Of a stretch of DNA of 7,185 nucleotides, positions 1-5,656 are shown piece by piece. The position numbers were made by a program, and so were the translations under genes. A model generated the notes under the pieces. The model worked only from the letters and a program-made list of their open reading frames with translations, searched no databases and was not told the DNA's origin. Within the stretch, counting starts at the first letter, position 1. Every line of letters begins with the position of its first letter. The stretch comes from Planctomycetota bacterium (GTDB lineage: Bacteria > Planctomycetota > UBA8108 > UBA1146 > JAJFFE01). The stretch is from assembly GCA_020425835.1 (NCBI GenBank), contig JAGQRC010000171.1:1-7185 (forward strand). The letters run 5' to 3'.

Positions 1-1535
1 CACTCCCGGTGCTCGCCCATCCCGCGGCCCGTTCGGTCCTGGTCGTCGGCCTCGGCGGGGGCATCGCGCTCGCGGGTATCCCGTCGTCGGTCGAGACGAT
101 CGATGTGATCGAGTTGGAGCCGAAGGTCGTGGAGGCGAACGCGGCGATCTCGGACCGCCGGGCCTTCGATCCGCTGCGCGATCCGCGCGTTCGCATGATC
201 ATCAACGACGGTCGCAACGCGCTGTCGATGACCCGTCGCAAGTACGACGTCATCATTTCGCAGCCCTCGCATCCCTGGAGTGCCGGCGCCTCGCACCTCT
301 ACACCCGTGAGTTCATGGAACAGGCACGAGCCCATCTCGCGGAGGGAGGGATCTTCGTCCAAGCGTACGTGGACATGAGCGTGGTCGGCATCGTGGGCGC
401 CACCCTGTCGTCCGTCTTCTCGCAGACCCGGCTCTATCGCCTGGGGTCGTTGATCTACATCGCCGCCGACCGGCCGCTCGAGCTGGAAGCCGCCATCGCC
501 GCGACGGGCGAACCCCTGGCGTCCGATCCGGAGCACTACGGTTGGCTCGGCATCAACTCGGTCGAGGACGTGCTCGCATGCCTGACCCTCGACCACGAAG
601 GGGTCGTGGAGTTCAGCGCCGGGATCGCGGAGAACACCGACGATCGCAATGTACTCGCCACGAGCGCGCCGTACCGCGCGACTCGCGACGCACGAGTGAT
701 GGCGGAGCTCGAGGCGCGCCTGCGGGGGCTCGACCCACTTCTCCGGCGGTTGCCCGAACTCCCCGCCGACATCGCTTGGGACCAGGTCGTCGCTCGGATC
801 GTTGCCATGGGGTTCCCGGAGAGAGCCGCGGAGGTCGCGAGTCGGATTCCCGATCCGCTGACCCGACGGCTGGCCGAGGCGCGTCGCTGCGGTTGGCTGG
901 GTCAGGGGAACGCGGCCAAGGATCAGTTGGACGAGATCCTCCGGCAGGAACCCGAGAACGACGCCGCGTGGACGATGCGCGCGATCACCGAGCCCGCCGG
1001 CACCCCTCCACGGCCCAACCCGGAGAGTCTCTCCGCCGGCTCGAAGGCGGTGTTGCTCGGCATCCAAGCCGTCGGTCGAAAGGACTGGTCGGCCCTCGCC
1101 GATCTCGATGCGGATCTCGCCCGCGTGCCCCCCAACCACGTCGCCTTTCCCAGCTCACTCGAGCTTCGTGTCCGTTGGCGCGTCGCCCGCTCCGGAGGGC
1201 GCGACCAGGTCGCAGCCCAAGAGGCACTGCGTCTGGTCGATCGCCTGGTGGCCCTGCTGCCCGGCAGCTTTCCCTACCATCTGCGCATCGACGTCGGCTT
1301 CGCGACGCGTCGCCCGGATGTGGTGGTGGAGACGGTCTCCGCGCTCGCGTCGCTGCTCCGGGACCGAGGCGCCCAGCTCGACGAGACGAAACGCAAGTCG
1401 ATCGTCGAGCTCTCGAACCGGGCACTCGATCAAGTGGCCAAGGATGGTGGATCGACCCCCGCGCGCCTCGCCGAGGTTCGCGCGCGGGTTCTGCGCTACT
1501 CCTCGACGGCCGACGCTTCTCCCGTGTCGCGGTGA
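1..1535 (+). CDS. Spermidine-synthase-like protein with helical C-terminal extension (5' truncated)
   Basis: The reading frame is open from the window edge (first whole codon at base 3) to TGA at 1533-1535. The GTG at 9 lies inside the nucleotide-binding fold, so it is not a real start; the N-terminus is missing. Counting GTG as residue 1, a Rossmann methyltransferase fold of the spermidine/spermine synthase superfamily is visible: glycine loop GLGGG (14-18), acidic strand end VIELEP (33-38), NDGRNAL (66-72), YDVIISQPSHPW (79-90), LYTREF (97-102) and NTDDRNVL (209-216). The last three resemble the 'fused MFS/spermidine synthase' family, which often has membrane helices in front; that part would lie outside the window. 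Residues 85 and 88 are Gln and His where aminopropyltransferases have the DSSDP aspartates, so polyamine synthesis is doubtful. Residues from about 230 to 508 are Ala/Arg/Leu-rich, probably helical, possibly degenerate TPR. The substrate is unknown. It converges on cydB. Confidence 0.8.
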   Translation, partial: LPVLAHPAARSVLVVGLGGGIALAGIPSSVETIDVIELEPKVVEANAAISDRRAFDPLRDPRVRMIINDGRNALSMTRRKYDVIISQPSHPWSAGASHLYTREFMEQARAHLAEGGIFVQAYVDMSVVGIVGATLSSVFSQTRLYRLGSLIYIAADRPLELEAAIAATGEPLASDPEHYGWLGINSVEDVLACLTLDHEGVVEFSAGIAENTDDRNVLATSAPYRATRDARVMAELEARLRGLDPLLRRLPELPADIAWDQVVARIVAMGFPERAAEVASRIPDPLTRRLAEARRCGWLGQGNAAKDQLDEILRQEPENDAAWTMRAITEPAGTPPRPNPESLSAGSKAVLLGIQAVGRKDWSALADLDADLARVPPNHVAFPSSLELRVRWRVARSGGRDQVAAQEALRLVDRLVALLPGSFPYHLRIDVGFATRRPDVVVETVSALASLLRDRGAQLDETKRKSIVELSNRALDQVAKDGGSTPARLAEVRARVLRYSSTADASPVSR

Positions 1536-1553
1536 CCGGTCGAGGCGTTCCGC

Positions 1554-2573
1554 TCAGTAGCTGAAGTCGTCGAGTTTCACCTTGCCGCGGTAGATCCAGT
1601 AGATCGCCACCGTGTACGCGACGACGAACGGCATCCCGATCAGCGCGATGGTCAACATGATCTTCAGCGTCGTCGGAGAGCTCGACGCGTTGTGGATCGT
1701 CAGGGAGTGCTCCGCGTCGTGGGCCATCACCAAATGGGGGAACAGCGCGATCCCGAACAGCGTCACCAGTCCGGCGATCGTCGCGCACGACGATGCGAAG
1801 GCCTGTCCGGGGGAGCCTCGGTGGAGACATCGCGCGATGTTCCCGACCGCGGCGAGGAGGAGCAGGGGGATCGCCACGAGCCAAGGCTGCGTCTCGAAGT
1901 TGGTGAGCGCTGCCGGAACGAGGTGAACGGTGATCGCGGTCGTGGTCGCGAAGAACGCGAAGAACGCGAGGAAGAAGCGCCAGCTCCACCGGTGGAGACG
2001 ATCCCGCAGCTCGCCCTCGGTCTTCAGACCGAGGAACAGCGAACCGTGCAGCGCGAAGAGCGAGACGGCCAGAGCCCCGACGAGCAGCGCATAGGGACGG
2101 AGGAGACCCAGGAGACCTCCGCGGTAGTCCGCATGGGCATCGATGTCGAGACCGATCATCGAGTCGCCGACCGCGACCCCGAACAGGAACGTCGCGCCGG
2201 TGCAGCTCAGGAAGAAGAGGCGGTCCCAAGTCGCTCGCCACCGCGGGCCGGGACGCTTGCTCCGGAACTCCAGGCTCACCGCACGGAGGATCAGACAGAA
2301 GAGGAGCAGCATGAACGGAAGGTAGAACGCGGAGAACACCGTGGCATACGCCTCGGGGAAGGCGGCGAAGAGCGCGCCGCCGAAAGTGACCAGCCAGACC
2401 TCGTTGCCGTCCCACAGCGGACCGATCGCATTCATCGCGACCCGACGCTCGCGGTCCCCTCGACAGAGCGGGTGAAGGATGCCGACGCCGAGGTCGAAGC
2501 CGTCGAGGATCGCGTAGCCGGTGAGCAACACGCCGAGAAGGACGAACCAGGTCGTCGCGAGATCGAGACTCAT
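1554..2573 (-). CDS. cydB: Cytochrome bd quinol oxidase subunit II (CydB)
   Basis: CydB is the second membrane subunit of cytochrome bd oxidase. It packs against CydA and stabilises the haem-bearing complex that oxidises quinol and reduces O2 to water. The protein is 339 residues, within the family range (E. coli has 379). Family motifs are clear: [14 protein letters not shown] (20-33), [12 protein letters not shown] (51-62), the [15 protein letters not shown] stretch (72-86), the ALHGS segment (174-178) and [17 protein letters not shown] (290-306). About nine hydrophobic helices can be picked out, the last near 303-327. The start is ATG at 2573-2571, not the longer in-frame extension upstream: that extension is Arg/Gly-rich, overlaps cydA, and MSLDLATTW begins just where CydB homologues begin. 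The ATG overlaps the cydA stop as ATGA and has a strong GGAGGGGG before it, so translation is probably coupled. No cydX-like small gene follows; the next stop codon, of the opposing gene, is 18 bases away. Confidence 0.96.
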   Translation of the reverse strand: MSLDLATTWFVLLGVLLTGYAILDGFDLGVGILHPLCRGDRERRVAMNAIGPLWDGNEVWLVTFGGALFAAFPEAYATVFSAFYLPFMLLLFCLILRAVSLEFRSKRPGPRWRATWDRLFFLSCTGATFLFGVAVGDSMIGLDIDAHADYRGGLLGLLRPYALLVGALAVSLFALHGSLFLGLKTEGELRDRLHRWSWRFFLAFFAFFATTTAITVHLVPAALTNFETQPWLVAIPLLLLAAVGNIARCLHRGSPGQAFASSCATIAGLVTLFGIALFPHLVMAHDAEHSLTIHNASSSPTTLKIMLTIALIGMPFVVAYTVAIYWIYRGKVKLDDFSY

Positions 2574-4141
2574 GACCCCCTCCGTTCCGTCGGGCTCGTG
2601 ACGACGTCGCGATGTCCCAGCGCATCCCGGAGGTCCCCGGCATCGTCGTCGACATCCCCCACGGGATCGGGGCCGTGTTGGATCTTCTCGTTCAGCACGA
2701 AGACCCACACCGCTCCGAGCAGGCCGTAGATCAGAGCGAACAGGGCGATCGACGTCACCACCTCGGCGGCTCCGACGCTGGGGGAGAGACCGTCGCGAGT
2801 CCGAAGGCCGGGGACATCGTGCACAACCGTGCCGTCCGCGAGCGTCGCCGACGTCTCGTACTGCAGGTAACCATCGGCGTCGAGGAGGAACGTGCCCGTG
2901 TCATCCTTGACGATGGTCGGGTGGACGATCCACGGCTGCCGACCGACCTCGGTCGCGACCCATCCCGCCTGATTGGCCGCCACCGCGGGCAGCACAGCAA
3001 AGACGAAGAGCCAGAGGATCCAGCGGGTCTCGAACAGCCGGCCTCGCCACCAGAGAAAGCAGGCGGCCAACGTCAGCGCGATGAAGAACGTGCCGGTTCC
3101 GACCATCACGCGCCACGCGATGAACGGCAGCAGCGTCGGCGGACGATCCTCGGGGCGGACTCGATCGAGCCCGATGACCTCCTTGCCCGAGAAGTCATCG
3201 TGGACGAGGAAGGAGAGCAACCCCGGGATCTGGATCGCGCTCTCGAGCTCAGCCGTCTCATCGTTCGGGATGCCGAACAGCGACAGATCGCCGCGCTCGG
3301 TCCGGTAGTGACCCTCGAACGCGGCGAGCTTCGCGGGCTGCGTGGCGTAGACGCTCTGCGCCTGCCGGTGTCCGCTCAGCGCGATGGCGACGGATGACAC
3401 AGTGGCCAGCACGAGCGCTCCGCGGAACGATCGCCGCGCGAACTGTAGGTGTCGGCCGCGGAGGAGATACCAGGCGGAGATCGAGAGCACGAAGAACGTC
3501 CCCATGATGAAGCATCCGAGCAGAACATGGGTCAATCGGTGGACGCTCGACGGGTTGAACACCATCGCCCAGAAGTCGACGATCTCCGCTCGGAACGCGG
3601 GCGCGCCATCGGCGAGCCAGACCGGCACATGGAGCCCGGTCGTGGGGTCGAACTCGGTGCGCTGGACGAAGTGGGACCCGGCGGGCGTGTGCTGCCAACT
3701 GTTGGCGACGACGATCCAGACGCTCGAGAAGCAGGAGCCGAGCCACACCATCAGTCCCGCGAAGAACAGTGTGCCTCGACGCACGCGCTCCCAACCGAAG
3801 ACGAGGATCGCCAGGAATCCGGACTCGAGGAAGAACGCGAAGATCCCCTCGGCGGCGAGCGCGCTCCCGAAGACATCGCCGACGAAGCGCGAGTAGTTCG
3901 CCCAATTGGTGCCGAACTCGAACTCCATCACGATGCCCGAGGCGACGCCGATCGCGAAGTTCAGGGCGAAGACCCGCGTCCAGAAGCGCGCGGCGGAGCC
4001 GAAGACCGGATCACCGGACCGCCAGTAGCGGAAGAGCAGGTATGCGATCACCGCCCCCATGCCGATGGTCAACGGCGGGAACAGGTAGTGGAACATCACC
4101 GTGAAGGCGAACTGCAGCCGGGAGAGCAGTAGAACGTCCAT
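2570..4141 (-). CDS. cydA: Cytochrome bd quinol oxidase subunit I (CydA)
   Basis: CydA is the catalytic subunit of cytochrome bd oxidase, carrying haems b558, b595 and d and the quinol site. The protein is 523 residues with about nine membrane helices. By eye alignment to E. coli CydA, the key residues are present: His18 (E. coli H19), Glu98 and Glu106 (E99, E107), His205 and Met346 (b558 ligands H186, M393), Arg344 (R391), Lys271 and Glu276 in the quinol loop (K252, E257), Glu398 (E445) and the signature GRQPW at 400-404. The quinol loop (about 257-335) lacks the long E. coli C-terminal insert, so it is a short-Q-loop type. Two other loops are longer than in E. coli: about 19 extra residues near 155-182, and about 35 extra hydrophilic residues after GRQPW (about 408-455). 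Both should face the periplasm. The hydrophilic tail after 490 is Asp-rich. The start ATG at 4141 has GAGGGG just upstream. The gene leads a cydA-cydB pair. Confidence 0.97.
   Translation of the reverse strand: MDVLLLSRLQFAFTVMFHYLFPPLTIGMGAVIAYLLFRYWRSGDPVFGSAARFWTRVFALNFAIGVASGIVMEFEFGTNWANYSRFVGDVFGSALAAEGIFAFFLESGFLAILVFGWERVRRGTLFFAGLMVWLGSCFSSVWIVVANSWQHTPAGSHFVQRTEFDPTTGLHVPVWLADGAPAFRAEIVDFWAMVFNPSSVHRLTHVLLGCFIMGTFFVLSISAWYLLRGRHLQFARRSFRGALVLATVSSVAIALSGHRQAQSVYATQPAKLAAFEGHYRTERGDLSLFGIPNDETAELESAIQIPGLLSFLVHDDFSGKEVIGLDRVRPEDRPPTLLPFIAWRVMVGTGTFFIALTLAACFLWWRGRLFETRWILWLFVFAVLPAVAANQAGWVATEVGRQPWIVHPTIVKDDTGTFLLDADGYLQYETSATLADGTVVHDVPGLRTRDGLSPSVGAAEVVTSIALFALIYGLLGAVWVFVLNEKIQHGPDPVGDVDDDAGDLRDALGHRDVVTSPTERRGS
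2576..2583 (-). promoter_or_regulatory. Ribosome binding site of cydB inside the 3' end of cydA
   Basis: Read on the minus strand the bases are GGAGGGGG, ending 2 bases before the cydB ATG; the GGAGG core is 5 bases from it. The site lies within the last codons of cydA, and the two genes share ATGA at 2573-2570. This supports the chosen cydB start and reinitiation-type coupling. Confidence 0.7.
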
Positions 4142-4162
4142 GGCCCCTCGTTCCCACGACGC

Positions 4163-4179
4163 CCGGTCGGCGGGACCGG
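4163..4179 (-). repeat. Inverted repeat CCGGTC-5-GACCGG in the cydA leader
   Basis: This is a perfect 6-base inverted repeat around a 5-base loop, 21 bases upstream of the cydA ATG. It could form an RNA stem in the 5' untranslated region or be a 17-base operator-like dyad. The arm at 4174-4179 shares bases 4176-4179 with the next inverted repeat. Short GC-only dyads arise often by chance in DNA this GC-rich. Confidence 0.35.
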
Positions 4180-4188
4180 CGCGGCCGG
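4176..4188 (-). repeat. Inverted repeat CCGGC-GCG-GCCGG in the cydA leader
   Basis: Perfect 5-base arms flank a 3-base loop. It overlaps the neighbouring 4163-4179 repeat by four bases, so as RNA the two stems could not form at once. It lies just downstream of the candidate -10 hexamer (4196-4191) and so would cover the presumed transcription start region. A chance occurrence is possible. Confidence 0.3.
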
Positions 4189-4246
4189 GAAGGATAGCCC
4201 GTTCGCGGCGGAGGTCCGCAGGGAAAGAGGAAGGACGTTTCAGCGG

Positions 4247-5656
4247 TCAGGGACATCCCGCGTCGCACGGCGGCAACGAGTCCGGCGTCGGGTCCGGGCC
4301 GCAGGCGGTGGGAGCGGGGAGGGCGCCGGCGCCGACCGCGCTCTCGAAGAGCGTCACCGCATCGGCGATGTCGAGTGCGCCATCGTCGTTGGTGTCGGCG
4401 CGATCCGGGCAGTCTTCGGTCGCCCCTTGGAAGAGAACGGCGAGGAGCGTGACGCCGTCGGCCACGGTGATCGTCGCGTCGTCGTCGAGGTCACCCCGGA
4501 TGAAGCCGGGCGGTGTCGACCGGTTGAGCCAGACCTCCACGACGCTCTCGATCTTCGAGATCGCGACGATGTCCATCCGCCCATCGGCATCCAGATCGTC
4601 GGTCAGGGCGTAGTCCGGGGCGAACGTGAGCGCGAGCGTCGAGACCTGCGGCACCGGCGAAGACTCGAGTCCCCACAGGAGGCGCACCGCGTGCTCGGTG
4701 TCGAGGGTGACCGCGAGTGCCGGGTCACCACTGCCGGTGAGGTCGAGGTCGCGGATCAGGGTCGGCGTCGATCCGATGACGATCTCCTGGTAGGGCGCGA
4801 GCAGCCCGAAGCCGATGCCGTAGAGGATCGACACACTGCCGCCGTTGCGGTTGTTGGCGGCGACGTCCAACCAACCGTCCTCGTCGTAGTCGTCGATCGC
4901 GATGAACCCGGGGTTGTCGCCGGCGTCGTAGAGCATCGCCGGCTGGTACTGACCCCCGCCGGTCCCGAGCAGCACGGCGACGAGGTCTTGCAGAGGACAG
5001 GGGACGATCAAGTCGGGGATCCCGTTCTGATCGAGGTCGTCGATCGTCACCGACTCGAGCGAGTCGTCGATCTCGATGAAGTTGACCAGCGGGGCCGCGA
5101 GTCCCCCCGTCCCGTTGCCCGCCATCAGGCTGACCGTGCTGTCCTCTTCATCGACGATGACGAGGTCGACGTGCCCGTCGAGATCGAGGTCCCCCGCGGT
5201 GACGCGCACGGGTTTCGAGCCGGCCGGGTACACCTGCACCGGCGCGAAGCCGCCCGTGGAGGCGGACAGCAGGACACTGACCGATCCGCCGGAGAGACCG
5301 ATGCTCGAGCCGAACGCGTTGCAGCATGCGATGTCCGGCATTCCATCCTCGTTGAGGTCCGCGGTGGTGACCGCGACGGGAATCCCGCCGGACGGATAGC
5401 CGATCGGGCTGGCGAACGTGCCGTCGCCGAGTCCGGGGCGGATCTGGATCTCTCCGAACACGGTGTCGGCGAGGACCAGATCCGCCCAGCCGTCGCCGTT
5501 CACGTCGTCCGTCGTCGCCAACCCGTAGCCATAGCCGGTGACCGGCGATCCGAACGAGACGCTCCAGGCGCCCGTCGACTCGAACGCCGGCACCTGGGCC
5601 GAACCGGTGGACACCAGGAAGGTCAGGGCGAGGGTCATCCACACGATGCACTTCAT
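4247..5656 (-). CDS. Secreted FG-GAP/VCBS repeat protein with dockerin-like C-terminus
   Basis: The protein is 469 residues and begins with a signal peptide: MK, a hydrophobic core, then STGSA before Gln21, with likely cleavage after Ala20. Seven FG-GAP/VCBS repeats follow, each marked by a calcium-loop motif of the D-x-D-x-D-G-x-x-D type at residues 51, 100, 156, 207, 256, 303 and 354. The spacing is 47-56 residues, as expected for a seven-bladed beta-propeller. The loops at 207 (DLDQNGIPD) and 303 (DLDLTGSGD) have Asn or Thr at the fifth position. Residues 388-441 hold two EF-hand-like, dockerin-type segments (GDLDDDATITVADG and DTNDDGALDIADA), followed by a short tail with CGPDPTPDS and Cys452, Cys464 and Cys468. 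No catalytic motif is seen; a binding or structural surface role is inferred. The start ATG at 5656 fits the signal peptide and has GAGGA before it; it overlaps the upstream gene's stop as ATGA. Confidence 0.9.
   Translation of the reverse strand: MKCIVWMTLALTFLVSTGSAQVPAFESTGAWSVSFGSPVTGYGYGLATTDDVNGDGWADLVLADTVFGEIQIRPGLGDGTFASPIGYPSGGIPVAVTTADLNEDGMPDIACCNAFGSSIGLSGGSVSVLLSASTGGFAPVQVYPAGSKPVRVTAGDLDLDGHVDLVIVDEEDSTVSLMAGNGTGGLAAPLVNFIEIDDSLESVTIDDLDQNGIPDLIVPCPLQDLVAVLLGTGGGQYQPAMLYDAGDNPGFIAIDDYDEDGWLDVAANNRNGGSVSILYGIGFGLLAPYQEIVIGSTPTLIRDLDLTGSGDPALAVTLDTEHAVRLLWGLESSPVPQVSTLALTFAPDYALTDDLDADGRMDIVAISKIESVVEVWLNRSTPPGFIRGDLDDDATITVADGVTLLAVLFQGATEDCPDRADTNDDGALDIADAVTLFESAVGAGALPAPTACGPDPTPDSLPPCDAGCP

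Larger units (their letters stand above)
4142..4246 (-). promoter_or_regulatory. Intergenic leader upstream of cydA with candidate promoter and stem-loops
   Basis: This 105-base gap is the only non-coding stretch of any size in the window. It separates the stop of the FG-GAP gene from the start of cydA. On the minus strand it contains a TATCCT hexamer (4196-4191), four of six matches to a sigma-70 -10 box, preceded by GGC. No convincing -35 box lies 16-18 bases upstream. Closer to cydA are two overlapping inverted repeats (4163-4179 and 4176-4188), then GAGGGG at 4149-4144 as the cydA ribosome binding site. No T-run follows either stem, so a factor-independent terminator for the FG-GAP gene is not supported. 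A cydAB promoter here is plausible but unproven. Confidence 0.4.

Noticed and set aside
1534..1541. Palindrome GACCGGTC at the end of the plus-strand gene
   Set aside because: It is an 8-base palindrome with no loop and no T-run, so it cannot be a terminator; such words are common in this composition.
985..2655. A 556-residue open frame on the minus strand crossing from cydB into the opposing gene
   Set aside because: It is Arg/Pro/Ser-rich without domains and lies out of frame across two well-supported genes; it is a GC-rich shadow.
2574..2708. A longer CydB start adding 45 residues upstream
   Set aside because: The added residues are Arg/Gly-rich, overlap cydA deeply and do not resemble any CydB N-terminus; the ATG at 2573 has a strong ribosome binding site.
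1692..2729. A 345-residue plus-strand open frame opposite cydB
   Set aside because: It is a Glu/Arg-rich product of the antisense of membrane-helix codons, with no motif; CydB on the other strand is unmistakable.
4354..5510. Recurring GTCGTCGA/TCGAGGTC-type words that looked like DNA direct repeats
   Set aside because: They are codons for the repeated Asp-rich calcium loops of the FG-GAP and dockerin-like segments, at protein-repeat spacing, and not a CRISPR or mobile repeat.
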